Counted from the stretch's first letter, positions 36,984 through 46,902 are shown. The stretch is DNA of 64,000 bases from Blastopirellula marina (GCF_002967765.1 NZ_PUHY01000016.1:248001-312000); one strand, 5' to 3'. Numbers and translations are program-made. The notes: generated by a model not told the origin, from the sequence alone.

Positions 36984-37290
36984 TTATCGAAGGCACTGCG
37001 ATGAATGGATTCGTTACGCCATCAAACGCCCTTCAATGTATTATCGTGAACTTACCGAGTTCGAGACAATGCTTGCCGGTCACCAATACGCCTTCCAAAG
37101 TCTTGGGATCATTGACACGGCCGACGGTTTCAACACCTGTTTTCGCAATTGGATTGAGGAGATGACAGCGCAGTCGTGCGCAAGGGGGTGGGGCTCGGCA
37201 ATCGAGAATTTAGCTAAGACTAAGGCCTCAACCACTCAAGAACTATTTGCCGAACTAGCCGATGAGTTTCTCGTGGAATGGCTGAACTAA
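36961..37290 (+). CDS. Hypothetical protein, short paralogue of preceding gene
   Basis: 109 aa. It matches the N-terminal domain of the preceding product: ISVSDYRRHCDEWI..., RELTEFETMLAGHQYAFQSLGIIDT and FRNWIEEMTAQSCARGWGSAIENLA. It overlaps the preceding gene by 23 bp in another frame, suggesting coupled translation. I start at ATG 36961 because the match begins there. Unknown function. Confidence 0.6.
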   Translation: MISISVSDYRRHCDEWIRYAIKRPSMYYRELTEFETMLAGHQYAFQSLGIIDTADGFNTCFRNWIEEMTAQSCARGWGSAIENLAKTKASTTQELFAELADEFLVEWLN

Positions 37291-37309
37291 GGTATGTTCA
37301 ACGAATTCG

Positions 37310-37753
37310 CTAACGTGACTCCGTTGGTATGACATCGGCTTCACTTTTCACGCGAGCCTTCCCTCGCCCTAACCACCCCCCCAGCACACTGGCCGCAGGA
37401 ACGACCAGTAAGATAATCACTTTGAACCAGATTGGATAAGGCAACATTGAAACATTAAAGGCAACCGCCAGCAGCAGCAGGACGCCCACAATCGTCGACG
37501 AAATCCAATTACCAATCCACTGCGCCAGCCACGTACCAACGAGAGCGATCGCGCCCCACATGGGGACCACGACCGCTAACACCCATTGCGGGTAGTTGGC
37601 AACATGAGCGCACATCTCTTCCTGGCTGTGCATGTCCATTCCCTCGGGAAATGGATGCACGACGGCACTGAACCCCTCGACAGCGATTAAGAGGACAAAT
37701 ACCGTCACCAAACTGGCGAACAAAGCGCCGATTGTACGTAGGACCTTGATCAT
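37310..37753 (-). CDS. Small integral membrane protein
   Basis: 147 aa with four hydrophobic segments (LRTIGALFASLVTVFVLLIAV; WVLAVVVPMWGAIALVGTWLA; WISSTIVGVLLLLAVAFNVSML; WFKVIILLVVPAASVLGGWLG). No recognised family. Last gene of the ArsR-SRPBCC-SRPBCC run, 43 bp after it, so probably co-transcribed. Confidence 0.7.
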   Translation of the reverse strand: MIKVLRTIGALFASLVTVFVLLIAVEGFSAVVHPFPEGMDMHSQEEMCAHVANYPQWVLAVVVPMWGAIALVGTWLAQWIGNWISSTIVGVLLLLAVAFNVSMLPYPIWFKVIILLVVPAASVLGGWLGRGKARVKSEADVIPTESR

Positions 37754-37796
37754 GTCACGTTCAACTCGAAGTAAACAGTTAAGCTAGGGTTCGGGG

Positions 37797-38264
37797 TTAA
37801 GCGGGCTCGGCAGGAAAACGATCCGCAATCAATTGAAGCTCGATACCATGCTCTAGCCAGGCTTTGGCATTGGCCAACACGAGGGCAAATCCTCCCGATA
37901 CGTCGATTGCCTCGTTAATGATTGCTTCGTCTGTTCCCGAGAAGCCGTAGGTGGTGACTTCCAACACGGAAGCAGACTCGCCATGCTTGGTGAAGTCCCA
38001 CTCGACCGTCGATCGCTTCCCCGACTCTCCCCAGGTCATCACCACTTTTTGACTCGGTTCGATTTGTAGCACTTCGACACGCGTTGCGACACCAAACATT
38101 CGCCATTCCCAGGTCACCATTTCGCCAGCAACGAGCGGACCGCTGCTGTGTGTGAACCAGAATCGGGTCGTGATCTCCGGGTTCACAATCGCTTCGAATA
38201 GTCGGTCAACTGGCACACGAAAAAGCATCTTTGTCTTAACGACCGGATCGATCTTCTCATTCAC
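37797..38264 (-). CDS. SRPBCC (AHSA1-like) domain protein
   Basis: About 155 aa START-like fold protein: KTKMLFRVPVDRLFEAIVNPEITTRFWFTHSSGPLVAGEMVTWEW, then EVLQIEPSQKVVMTWG and VEWDFTKHGESASVLEVTTYGF, ending in a helix with WLEHGIELQLIADRFP. Such proteins bind hydrophobic ligands. I prefer GTG 38264 with GGAAAGG upstream; a TTG at 38303 would overlap the preceding gene by 11 bp. Second SRPBCC gene of the operon. Confidence 0.8.
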   Translation of the reverse strand: MNEKIDPVVKTKMLFRVPVDRLFEAIVNPEITTRFWFTHSSGPLVAGEMVTWEWRMFGVATRVEVLQIEPSQKVVMTWGESGKRSTVEWDFTKHGESASVLEVTTYGFSGTDEAIINEAIDVSGGFALVLANAKAWLEHGIELQLIADRFPAEPA

Positions 38265-38292
38265 GAGCCACAACCTTTCCAGATGTGAAGAC

Positions 38293-38820
38293 TCACTCGG
38301 CAAAACGCTGCTTGTATTCCTTCTCGACCGCTTCGAATGTGGACCAAAACGGTCGGGGCGTTTGCTCGGCTAGGTTGTCCTGCAGAATCCCCAAGTGGGT
38401 ATGCCATCCGGCGGCAACCATTGTCATCTCACTCGGCCCGCGAAGCCGCGTATGTGTGATAACCAGCAAGACCTTTTCTCCTTGCGAGGTCAATTCAAAC
38501 TTCACCTCGGATGTGTCGCCGCCCCAGGTAAATGCCAAGAGGCGCGGCGGATCACATTCGGTGACGGTACCGCTGAAGCCGAAACCACATTCCATTTGCT
38601 CGAAGCGCTCCGGCGTTTGTTCGACATGAGGTGTGAGGCTGGCGTGGAGAAAGTTCAGTTCGACCTTGCCCCCAACCTGAAGTTCCATTTCCCCTTTCGC
38701 CAGCCACGTCCCCCGCTTCTCGCTATCGGTTAGGTAGTTCCATACGCGTTCGATCGGTCCCGGCAACAGCCGTTCCATTCGAACGGTGTCATCATTGGTC
38801 GCTTTGCCGAAATCATTCAT
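38293..38820 (-). CDS. SRPBCC (AHSA1-like) domain protein
   Basis: 175 aa. Family marks: VRMERLLPGPIERVWNYLTDSEKRGTWLAKGEMELQVGGKVELNF, LLAFTWGGDTSEVKFELTSQGEKVLLVITHTRL, WHTHLGILQDNLA. It starts 9 bp after the ArsR stop, so translation is likely coupled. ArsR plus SRPBCC pairs are a common arrangement; the ligand is unknown. Confidence 0.88.
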   Translation of the reverse strand: MNDFGKATNDDTVRMERLLPGPIERVWNYLTDSEKRGTWLAKGEMELQVGGKVELNFLHASLTPHVEQTPERFEQMECGFGFSGTVTECDPPRLLAFTWGGDTSEVKFELTSQGEKVLLVITHTRLRGPSEMTMVAAGWHTHLGILQDNLAEQTPRPFWSTFEAVEKEYKQRFAE

Positions 38821-38829
38821 CGTAAGGTC

Positions 38830-39162
38830 CTACGATTCAGGCTTATTGAGTTCACGTTCCAAGTTATCAAGTGCGGTGGTCCAGAACGCCCGCTGCTTCT
38901 CGATCCACGCGGCTGCTTCGTCTAGCGGTTTTCGATTGAACGAAAGCCAATGCTCTCGGCCATCTTTACGCCGCATAACCAACTCGGCACGTTCCAAAAC
39001 ACGAATATGCTTCGATACGGAATTGAGAGAGATGTCAAACGGCTTCGCGAGATCAGTGACGCGGGTTTCCCCCCGCGACAAGTGCTGCAAAATGGCACGC
39101 CGTGTTGGATCGGCCAGCGCCGTCAACGTGCGATCGAGTCGTTCTTCCAAAGCCGCAGACAT
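38830..39162 (-). CDS. ArsR-family transcriptional regulator
   Basis: 110 aa winged-helix regulator: LADPTRRAILQHLSRGETRVTDLAKPFDISLNSVSKHIRVLERAELVMRRKDGREHWLSFN. The N-terminal and alpha3 cysteine sites of metal-sensing ArsR are absent, so it is of the SRPBCC-linked type rather than an arsenic sensor. AAGGGTGA precedes the ATG. First gene of the four-gene operon 39162-37310. Confidence 0.92.
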   Translation of the reverse strand: MSAALEERLDRTLTALADPTRRAILQHLSRGETRVTDLAKPFDISLNSVSKHIRVLERAELVMRRKDGREHWLSFNRKPLDEAAAWIEKQRAFWTTALDNLERELNKPES

Positions 39163-39256
39163 TATTCACCCTTTCGGGTTAATATCTATCGTAACGGCGT
39201 CCGTGTCAAGCAATCAGAAAGAAAAGCATGGCCCGCCACGTTTTAACGCCGATCGT

Positions 39257-39937
39257 TCACCCCCGTGAGAATGCCCAATTTGTAAGTACTGGCATTTGTT
39301 TCCACTTGGGTCGAAACAGCGGTGTGTGAAGCAGGCGAATCACTTGTCCTCGAACGGCGTCTGTACGCCAGCTAGCCTGCCCGCCTGCCTGAATGAGCAA
39401 GGCAATCACGTGTAGCCCAAGACTCTGCTGTCGTTCGTCGTTGGAATCGAGCAACTCCAGAAGCTGCTTGTCGGTAGGCTGGCTGTCGGCAATTTGCTGG
39501 GCGACATCGTGAGGCCATAGTTTGCCTTGACGGAACGCCTCGATCAGAACCAGAACGACAGTTGGCGAACGAGCAAGAGACAGTGCATTGGCTGCCGCAT
39601 TACGGACAAGGATGTGCGGATGCGTGAGCAAAATGTTCTGTAGATCCTCGATGGCTCTTACATCATGGATCCGATACATCGCTTCGGCGGCAGATAACTC
39701 GGACGACCCACGGTAGTTGCCAACCAAGATCGCCTTCACGGTTTCGTAGCCAACCTCGTGCCGCACACAGCCTAGCAGAAAGGCAACCTTCCAAGGTTCA
39801 GCGAGGCTCGACTGATAGGTCGCGATAAGCAGATCAGCCGCATCTTTGTTGGGTGGCAGCTGGCGTAGGAGAGCCCCGATTTCCTCAACCGAGGCTTCTT
39901 TCCGCAGGGCCTGCTGAACGAGTTCAATTTGGGTCAT
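39257..39937 (-). CDS. HEAT-like repeat protein
   Basis: 226 aa, all-helical, with HEAT-like repeats (AEAMYRIHDVRAIEDLQNILLTHPHILVRNAAANALSLAR is the clearest). No signal peptide, no catalytic motif. Such proteins usually serve as binding scaffolds. I recognise no particular partner; the next gene upstream on the same strand is a methyltransferase 46 bp away. Confidence 0.72.
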   Translation of the reverse strand: MTQIELVQQALRKEASVEEIGALLRQLPPNKDAADLLIATYQSSLAEPWKVAFLLGCVRHEVGYETVKAILVGNYRGSSELSAAEAMYRIHDVRAIEDLQNILLTHPHILVRNAAANALSLARSPTVVLVLIEAFRQGKLWPHDVAQQIADSQPTDKQLLELLDSNDERQQSLGLHVIALLIQAGGQASWRTDAVRGQVIRLLHTPLFRPKWKQMPVLTNWAFSRG

Positions 39938-39983
39938 AGGGAAGGATCATGGCGAGTGCCTCAGCGAGCTTTCCGCCACCGGA

Positions 39984-40715
39984 TTAGCGAGCCGCTAGGA
40001 CATGAAGCCAAACCGTGCTCTCTTCGGTTAACGGCCCAAAATGGTAGTCGCCGTACTCCTGCGTCAACGTTAACCCAGCCGCTTCGTAATAAGCCAGCAG
40101 TTCGTTGCGGGTTAGCAGTGCGACTTCGTAAACGTCGTGTACGGTTTCGGTTTCCCCGACATAGGTAATCGAACAGACCGAAGATTGACGTGGCAGGTCG
40201 CGGACGCAATCAATCGTCAGATCCCATTGTCCCAATTGATCGTCCCAGATTCGGGACGCGTGCTGCTTACTTCGCTGTGCCCAATCAGCGAAGTTGTGTG
40301 CATGACAGACAACGATTACTCGGCCACCAGGGGCAAGCGTGGCTCGGGCCTTTCGCAAAGCGGCGATGCGCGTCGCGACTCCAAGAAATTCCGCGAGGAC
40401 ATTGAACCCGAATAGGATCGCATCGACCTTCGGCAGTTCCTCGGTGCTGAGAAAGTCACCCTGGACCAATTTCACGCCCGGGCCTTCCACCGCGAGCCGT
40501 TGCCTCGCCACCGAGATCTTGGAGGCATCCAAGTCGATCCCGCACCACTGAACGTTGGGCTGCTGGCGTGCCAAGTACGAAAGAATTCGTCCCGTGCCGC
40601 AACCCACTTCCAACGCACTCGTGACGGAACCAATTAGCGACGAGATCGCCGGCAAGTCATCGACAATGTAGCGAGTCCGCAGATCGTATAGCTGAGCACG
40701 TCGCAGAGAATCCAT
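39984..40715 (-). CDS. Class I SAM-dependent methyltransferase
   Basis: 243 aa. SAM-binding motifs: ALEVGCGTGRILSYLA, WCGIDLDASKISVARQRL, VKLVQGDFLS and VDAILFGFNVLAEF, followed by GGRVIVVCHAHNFA. The C-terminal part is a beta-rich half. The substrate cannot be deduced. AAAAGG precedes the ATG. Confidence 0.9.
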   Translation of the reverse strand: MDSLRRAQLYDLRTRYIVDDLPAISSLIGSVTSALEVGCGTGRILSYLARQQPNVQWCGIDLDASKISVARQRLAVEGPGVKLVQGDFLSTEELPKVDAILFGFNVLAEFLGVATRIAALRKARATLAPGGRVIVVCHAHNFADWAQRSKQHASRIWDDQLGQWDLTIDCVRDLPRQSSVCSITYVGETETVHDVYEVALLTRNELLAYYEAAGLTLTQEYGDYHFGPLTEESTVWLHVLAAR

Positions 40716-41138
40716 CGAGGCCTTTTCGTCAGTTGATCACGATTCTAATGGGGCTTCAGGCTATGGTACGAGCCATTTACCAGATCTGACTTGTCCGAAT
40801 CTCTCGAAAACCGGTCGACGACTATCATCCTCGACAAATTCGATTTTGACTAATACAAACCTCTTTTCCAAGACCTGATATCGGTCAGTACGACCCAGAA
40901 ACGTCGAAAAGCATACTGCTAGACAGGCGAAGGTCGACAACCCTCAGCTTCTAGGAACTTGTTTGCCCATCGATTATCGCGTTCTCGGCCAGTCTCTAGG
41001 CATGTCTGCCAGGCGAAGATTATGATACGTGGCGACGTTTCGAGGGTAACAAGGGCCACCTAGCTTACTCGATTTTGGAAGTCACCACTCGCATCCACGC
41101 GTCCGTGGAATCACTCTTGGTTTAGGATTGGTTCGCCG
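40716..41138. other. Gene-free stretch between divergent methyltransferase and symporter
   Basis: 423 bp, more AT-rich than the genes around it; it must carry two promoters. No gene, repeat or RNA structure recognised. Confidence 0.5.
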
Positions 41139-42629
41139 ATGAACCTGGAAATTGATCCGTCTCTCAAGTGGTTGTTGGCGACAACGATGATTCTATACGT
41201 AGTCGGCATGTATCTGATCGGATACTACGCCCAACGCAAGATTCATGGTACGGTAGACTTCCTCGTAGCGGGCAGGAAGCTCCCGCTTTCGCTTGCCTGG
41301 ATGACATTGCTCGCGACTTGGTTTGGGGCAGGCACTCTCCTGGCATCGGCCGACGAAGTTCGCCGTGAAGGCCTGCAAGCAGCCGCACTCGATCCTTTCG
41401 GCGCTGGTGTTTGCCTGCTATTGGCCGGGATGTTCTTTGCCGGTCCCTTGTGGCGGATGGAACTCTTGACGGTGCCTGAGTTCTTTCGCCGTAAATTTGG
41501 CGTTTCCGCTGAGTTGCTTTCGTCGTGCATTATGGTCCCCAGCTACTTTGGTTGGGTCGCGGCCCAGTTTGTCGCATTGGCAGGTGTCTTACAACTGTTC
41601 TTCGGAATCGATCCGATGATCGGATTGACGCTCGTCGCCGTCATCGGAACCGGCTATACGCTGATGGGAGGCATGTGGTCGGTCACCCTGACTGATGCGG
41701 TTCAAATCGCCCTGGTGCTGATCGGTCTTCTAATTCTGGCTGCCGTATCGCTGGGCGAATTGGGGGGTGGCAGCATCTGGACTGGCTTGGCCCGCATTAG
41801 CAAAGAAACCGATCCGGCGATGCTCGAACCATTTCCCACAAAAAATGTGGCGGCATTTTTAGGTTGGCTAGGCGTTTTTTTGACCGGTGCCTTGGGTAAT
41901 CTACCTGGTCAAGATTTGATGCAGCGCGTGTTTGCCGCCAAGAGCGCGGCCACGGCTCGTTGGGCCTGTATCGTCGCCGGGCTATGCTACCTCTCATTCG
42001 GTTTGATTCCCCTGCTGCTGGCCTTGGTGGGCAATCTTCTGTTTCCGGACGACGTTACTTCCGAGATTTTGCCAGCCCTGGCCCATGCCTTCCTGCATCC
42101 TGCGGTTGCTGTGGTATTCGTCGTGGCACTTTTGTCCGCGGTGCTGTCCACGATCGATAGCGCAATTCTTTCCCCCGCGAGTGTGCTTGCCGAGAACGTC
42201 TTGGCCAAGTTTTCAGGACATGACTCGCTGACGCTGAATCGACTCTCCGTGCTGGGCGTTGCCTTGTGTAGCTTGGCACTCGCTTACGCTGGCCAAGATG
42301 CCTATGCGTTGTTAGAAGCAGCGTACGTCCTGACGCTTGTGGGCCTTTTCATTCCACTGACGATTGGAATCTACAGCCGACCCCAAAATGGTCGCCCTGC
42401 TCTGGCCAGCATGATCGTGGGGACAGGAGTCTGGGGGATTCACTTTGTATCCGGACTCGAAACGTTTTTACAGGGCGTGCCGCTTATTGGCGGCTGGGAA
42501 CTTCCGTTATCTTTGGCTGCCACCGGCTGTTCGTTACTCGCTTACTTCGCGGTGGAACCACCCTGGCGAATTAAATGGGAATCGCCAGAGCGTACATCGA
42601 CAAATGCCGAGCCTCCTCATCCCAGCTAG
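41139..42629 (+). CDS. Sodium:solute symporter family protein
   Basis: 496 aa, about 13 hydrophobic segments, SSS family. Marks: [45 protein letters not shown] and the segment [29 protein letters not shown]. It probably takes up a sugar, organic acid or amino acid with Na+. Its stop codon TAG overlaps the stop of the convergent esterase gene in a shared CTAG. Confidence 0.9.
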   Translation: MNLEIDPSLKWLLATTMILYVVGMYLIGYYAQRKIHGTVDFLVAGRKLPLSLAWMTLLATWFGAGTLLASADEVRREGLQAAALDPFGAGVCLLLAGMFFAGPLWRMELLTVPEFFRRKFGVSAELLSSCIMVPSYFGWVAAQFVALAGVLQLFFGIDPMIGLTLVAVIGTGYTLMGGMWSVTLTDAVQIALVLIGLLILAAVSLGELGGGSIWTGLARISKETDPAMLEPFPTKNVAAFLGWLGVFLTGALGNLPGQDLMQRVFAAKSAATARWACIVAGLCYLSFGLIPLLLALVGNLLFPDDVTSEILPALAHAFLHPAVAVVFVVALLSAVLSTIDSAILSPASVLAENVLAKFSGHDSLTLNRLSVLGVALCSLALAYAGQDAYALLEAAYVLTLVGLFIPLTIGIYSRPQNGRPALASMIVGTGVWGIHFVSGLETFLQGVPLIGGWELPLSLAATGCSLLAYFAVEPPWRIKWESPERTSTNAEPPHPS

Positions 42630-43387
42630 TTCTCTGACGGCTTCCAGTGCTTTTCCAACCCAGGTGCCGCTTCACGAAGTGGTTCTAAGACCAGTACGGC
42701 CATTGCCCGTGCGCCTTCTTTGTTGAAATGCGTTCGGTCCCCTTTCTTAGGTGACATCCTCGCGCTCGCTTCCGGCCCAAGCTTCTCGGCCAATTCTTTA
42801 CTCGCCGCGTAAAGGTCAATCAGCGGAACACCCTTTTGTTTCGCGACCGTGCGCATGGCCTGAGCGTACGAACCAAGACGTTTGTTCATATCGAGCTGAG
42901 TTTCGGCGATCTTCCCTTCGGCATCAAAGGTGCGACGAACCATCGGCGTAACCAAAATCGGATCCGCGCCGATCATCCGAGCATCGTCTACATAGCGTCG
43001 GAGGTTCTCTTGGTAGTCGGTTCGGGAATCGGTTGACTCTGGCCGATCGGCATCGTGCGAGTCGTTATGACCAAACTGGATCAGCACGTAATGAGGATTC
43101 TTTGCCAAGGCCTTCTTCCAGCGACCTTCAGCAATGAACGTTTTCGTGCTGCGGCCAGACTTCGCCAGATTCGAGACCTCGACCGATCCATTGTGAAAAG
43201 CCTCAGCGATAAACTGTCCCCAGCCACGATCAGGTCGTTCAGCCGGGTATTCGCAAACCGTCGAATCACCAATGATGACCACTCGAACAGGGCCCTCTTC
43301 ATCCGAATTCGAGGTCGGCTCGTCAGACCAGGCAAAAACGGGAGAAAGCACAAACGCGAGCGTTACGATGGGGGGAAGCATTTTCAT
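42626..43387 (-). CDS. Secreted SGNH/GDSL esterase, rhamnogalacturonan acetylesterase type
   Basis: 253 aa with a signal peptide ([21 protein letters not shown]). SGNH blocks: [23 protein letters not shown] with the nucleophile Ser, a central Gly ([12 protein letters not shown]), QFGHNDSHD with Asn, and [13 protein letters not shown] with the catalytic Asp and His. It resembles rhamnogalacturonan acetylesterases that strip acetyl groups from pectin-type or algal polysaccharides. It lies between two SSS transporters. AAAGGAG precedes the ATG. Confidence 0.9.
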   Translation of the reverse strand: MKMLPPIVTLAFVLSPVFAWSDEPTSNSDEEGPVRVVIIGDSTVCEYPAERPDRGWGQFIAEAFHNGSVEVSNLAKSGRSTKTFIAEGRWKKALAKNPHYVLIQFGHNDSHDADRPESTDSRTDYQENLRRYVDDARMIGADPILVTPMVRRTFDAEGKIAETQLDMNKRLGSYAQAMRTVAKQKGVPLIDLYAASKELAEKLGPEASARMSPKKGDRTHFNKEGARAMAVLVLEPLREAAPGLEKHWKPSEN

Positions 43388-43704
43388 GGGGGTGCTCCTT
43401 TCGGTGTTTTCACAGACGCTTCTCTACTACCACGATAACGTGGATCAAGAAACGAGAAAGGGTGTTGTCGCGGGACCAAAGGGTCAGGACGGACATCGAC
43501 CGTACGCCTCGCGGTGGGGTAGCGAGAAGAGGCGAACCGAGAATGAATCAGGCCGATAAGGAACCATCCTTACGCGTTAACCAAGCTTACTATACGAAAC
43601 GTCCCTGACGCTATGAAAATACCACGCCTCTAATAAGCAAACTGCACGATTAAGCGTCAGCAAGTATCCATTAGCGAAACTACACACCCACAATAGGTAT
43701 TCTT
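43388..43704. other. Gene-free stretch between esterase and second symporter
   Basis: 317 bp. It should hold the esterase promoter (minus strand) and the 3' end of the symporter unit. Nothing recognised. Confidence 0.5.
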
Positions 43705-45480
43705 TTATCGTGGCAGACTTCGCCAGAATCGGACCAGAAGTAAGCCGGTGACGCAAGCCACGACAAAACCAATCACAGCTCCAAGGACGTTCTGCACGAT
43801 TAAATAGCCGGTCGCAAAGAGTACGCTATAAACACAGACGCATCCTAAAACCATACAAAACAACTCTTGTGGAACTGGCCACGTGGCTGGTGGCGCCTCG
43901 GGCCCCATCTCTGGCAGATCAGATTCAAGGGCTTTCCAACCTGGCCCGCCAGGCCGAACGATTTTGCAAAATTCGATCAACGTTTCTCGGTCGGTGGGCT
44001 TCGTCAGAAACGTCACGATCATCCAGCCAACCGTCGTGAGAAAGACCCCAAGGACTAACTCCTGCGAAGCATCAAACTGTGGCAAGCCGGTGTGCGGATG
44101 AACCAATCGGAAGTAGATCGCGACGAGAAACGAAAACACCATTGCAGCGATTTCACTCGCGGAATTAATCCGCCACCAGAACCATCGCAAGATAAAGATT
44201 AGCCCGGTCCCAGCGCCGATTTGCAGGATGATTTGAAAGTTGCCCAGCGCCGTCTCCATGCTGATGGCCAGTGCCCCGGAAAGCAACATGAGCACGAACG
44301 TACAAAGACGTCCGACCATGACCTGTTCTTTCTCGCTACTTTTTTCCCTCACAAAACGTTTGTAGAAGTCGTGCACGACATAAGACGACCCCCAGTTCAA
44401 GTGAGTCGAAATCGTCGACATGTACGCCGCAATCAACGAGGCGGCCGTTAACCCCAAAAGGCCTGGCGGAAGAAACGTGAGCATCGCCGGATAGGCCATG
44501 TCGTTGCCAACTAGCTCTGTGGAATTTGGAAACGCGGCATGCAGCGACTCTAAGTTGGGAAAGACAATCATCGAGCAAAGTGCGACGATAATCCAAGGCC
44601 ATGGCCGCACCGCGTAATGCACAGCATTAAACAGGAACACAGCGCCAACGGCATTGTCCTCGTTCTTGGCGGCTAACATTCGCTGAGCTACATAGCCACC
44701 ACCTCCTGGTTCGGCTCCCGGATACCATACGCTCCACCACGCGATCATTAACGGAATGACGGCAATGCTCCACCAATCAGGATCTTCCGTGCTCGGAAAA
44801 AAGGAGAGTGACTGCTGCACGTTCTCGTGCGCAAGCAGTCCTGACAAGCCACCGACCTCTGGTTGCTGCAAAGCAACGTACGCGGCTGCTACCGATCCGA
44901 TCATCGCCAGGATGAACTGGACAAAGTCGGTGATCAATACACCCCGTAAACCGCCGAGCGAACTGTAGATCACGGTCACGATTCCCGCGATGAGCACCGT
45001 ATAGATCGGCTCAATTCCTAATAGGACGTTACCGATTTTGATCGCCGCCAACGAAACCGAGGCCATGACAAACACGTTGAAGACGATCCCCAGATAAATC
45101 GCCCGAAAGCCGCGTAGGAAAGCCGCCGACTTTCCACTGTAACGCAGCTCGTAGAATTCGATATCGGTTAACACGCCCGATCGTCGCCACAATCGAGCGT
45201 AAACGAAAACCGTCAACATGCCGGTCAGCAAGAACGACCACCACATCCAGTTTCCAGCAACACCATGGTTACGGACGATGTCGGTCACCAGATTCGGCGT
45301 ATCTGCCGAGAACGTGGTCGCGACCATCGAAATCCCTAGCAGCCACCACGGCATGCTTCGCCCACCGGTGAAGTACTCCTGGGTATTCGTCCCCGCCTTT
45401 CTCGCCACGACCACGCCGACCACAAGCGAAAACACGAAGAACGCGACGATCGACAGCCAATCCCAAAACCCAAGTAGCAT
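43705..45480 (-). CDS. Sodium:solute symporter family protein
   Basis: 591 aa with about 14 to 15 hydrophobic segments, longer than the first symporter. SSS features: WDWLSIVAFFVFSLVVGVVVARKAGTNTQEYFTGGRSMPWWLLGISMVATTFSADTPN and LTAASLIAAYMSTISTHLNWGSSYVVHDFYKRFV. It resembles the sugar-type SSS transporters. Start at ATG 45480, which follows GAGGTTATCG. Substrate unknown; proximity to the GDSL esterase suggests a polysaccharide breakdown product. Confidence 0.92.
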   Translation of the reverse strand: MLLGFWDWLSIVAFFVFSLVVGVVVARKAGTNTQEYFTGGRSMPWWLLGISMVATTFSADTPNLVTDIVRNHGVAGNWMWWSFLLTGMLTVFVYARLWRRSGVLTDIEFYELRYSGKSAAFLRGFRAIYLGIVFNVFVMASVSLAAIKIGNVLLGIEPIYTVLIAGIVTVIYSSLGGLRGVLITDFVQFILAMIGSVAAAYVALQQPEVGGLSGLLAHENVQQSLSFFPSTEDPDWWSIAVIPLMIAWWSVWYPGAEPGGGGYVAQRMLAAKNEDNAVGAVFLFNAVHYAVRPWPWIIVALCSMIVFPNLESLHAAFPNSTELVGNDMAYPAMLTFLPPGLLGLTAASLIAAYMSTISTHLNWGSSYVVHDFYKRFVREKSSEKEQVMVGRLCTFVLMLLSGALAISMETALGNFQIILQIGAGTGLIFILRWFWWRINSASEIAAMVFSFLVAIYFRLVHPHTGLPQFDASQELVLGVFLTTVGWMIVTFLTKPTDRETLIEFCKIVRPGGPGWKALESDLPEMGPEAPPATWPVPQELFCMVLGCVCVYSVLFATGYLIVQNVLGAVIGFVVACVTGLLLVRFWRSLPR

Positions 45481-45939
45481 CGATAACCTCAAGGAAGTAA
45501 ATAGCACGCTCAACTCGAGGCAAGGGACGTTTCACATGATCGAGAAACAAACTAGCTTCGCGGTTCGCGTAACCTTGCCTTTGGTGCTAACTCTCTGGTG
45601 TTTCTTCCACCGCCAGTTGGGGCCGCTCGATCACTCGACGTTGGACGCCTGACGATGAATCCGTTCTCCGCAACATTCCATTCAACGATCACGGTCGATG
45701 GTTTGCCCGGCATTGGCACGATAGGAGGAGGGAAATGAGGTGGGGATAAGGTGGAAGTCAACAACCACAATCGAGGGGGCGATTGGCATGGTTGCGATCT
45801 CGCAAGACATCGTTCGGATGTCCAATTCCGAGCCAATCGTAGCGGAGACGCACGCCGTCCGCAAGAATCGTTTCGGCGTTCCTGGAACAGATCGCCATGC
45901 CACCACCAGAAGGGGCATGGCAGTAATCCATCTTCGCTG
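45481..45939. other. Gene-free stretch downstream of the secretin-domain gene
   Basis: 459 bp between two minus-strand genes. Short minus-strand frames exist (for example 45682-45918, beginning 21 bp after the secretin-domain gene) but their products resemble nothing and are not convincing. The part near 45490-45540 should hold the symporter promoter. Confidence 0.45.
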
Positions 45940-46902
45940 CTACTTGGCCACTTTGACCGGCGTAGAATCTTGTTCTTCAGATACCTTCAAAACAAAGACG
46001 GTCGGCTTCACGGTCTCACCGCTGATTGTTGTGGAAGCGACGAACACGAGATGATCGATTTGCGTACGGACGATTGTTTGAATCGAAGTCTTCGATGCTC
46101 CACCGGCCGACAAGCGTAAATCGAGCTTGAATGTTTTGTCGCTCAGCGGAGTGACCATCGCCTCGCAGTCCAGTTCCAACGTTTCGGCCCCTTTGATGTT
46201 TCTGAACGAGATCATCCCGCTTCGATTCGTACCGTCCAGATAACAAGCAGTCGACGCGCTCGCAACGAGGCTCGGCATCTGGATCCCTAATTTATCTCCC
46301 TGCTTACTTAATACCTTTTCTACTTCCTCGGGAACTTCCCTGCCCTTCACTCCCTCGGCGATCCAGTAAACCTCAAACCGAATCGATTTCGCGACCTGCT
46401 GTACTTCTGGGCTTGTTGCACGATCGAGACTTTCGATCAATTGGACAATCTCCTCGTGGGCTTTTGTCGATCCGTATGCGACAACCGAGTTCGTCTTGTC
46501 ATCTACGCCTAAGCGAATACTATTCAAATCGTCACGGCCAGAAAAAACATCTGACAAAACGCCCACCAGTTCAAGAGCTTTCGCAAACTTCAATTGATAG
46601 ACCCGTAATGTCCCTGGAGATTTCTTCGGCGATTCATCAAGCTTCAGCAAAATGGCTTCGATCAATTCAAGACGCTTGGGCGAACCATTGACGATCAGGT
46701 TCTTTTGCTCTGGATTGACGGTGAGCGTCTCGCCATCCGACTTTCCCAAGACGTCTTTCAGCATTCTTGCAGCCGCCTCGGGGTCGAGGTTCTCCAGCTG
46801 GAAGACTTTGATCTGCCCCGAATAGCTATTCTCAGGTTCCTGGGCCTGAGTCGCACTCACGGCTAAGCAAATCGAAAACAATGTCAAGCAAACTCGAATC
46901 AT
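45940..46902 (-). CDS. Secreted protein with secretin N-terminal-type domains
   Basis: 320 aa. Signal peptide MIRVCLTLFSICLAVSATQA. Two tandem ring-building (N/NolW-like) domains: IKVFQLENLDPEAAARMLKDVLGKSDGETLTVNPEQKNLIVNGSPKRLELIEAILLKLDE and LRVYQLKFAKALELVGVLSDVFSG..LNSIRLGVDDKTNSVVAYGSTKAHEEIVQLIESLD. The C-terminal half is beta-rich but I cannot place the secretin pore domain. It starts in an ATGA overlap with the anti-sigma-like gene and is third in the operon. Confidence 0.82.
   Translation of the reverse strand: MIRVCLTLFSICLAVSATQAQEPENSYSGQIKVFQLENLDPEAAARMLKDVLGKSDGETLTVNPEQKNLIVNGSPKRLELIEAILLKLDESPKKSPGTLRVYQLKFAKALELVGVLSDVFSGRDDLNSIRLGVDDKTNSVVAYGSTKAHEEIVQLIESLDRATSPEVQQVAKSIRFEVYWIAEGVKGREVPEEVEKVLSKQGDKLGIQMPSLVASASTACYLDGTNRSGMISFRNIKGAETLELDCEAMVTPLSDKTFKLDLRLSAGGASKTSIQTIVRTQIDHLVFVASTTISGETVKPTVFVLKVSEEQDSTPVKVAK

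Noticed and set aside
45682-45918. 78-codon minus-strand frame just after the secretin-domain gene
   Set aside because: Position fits an operon gene but the sequence shows no domain, signal or membrane segment and the competing frame is as long.
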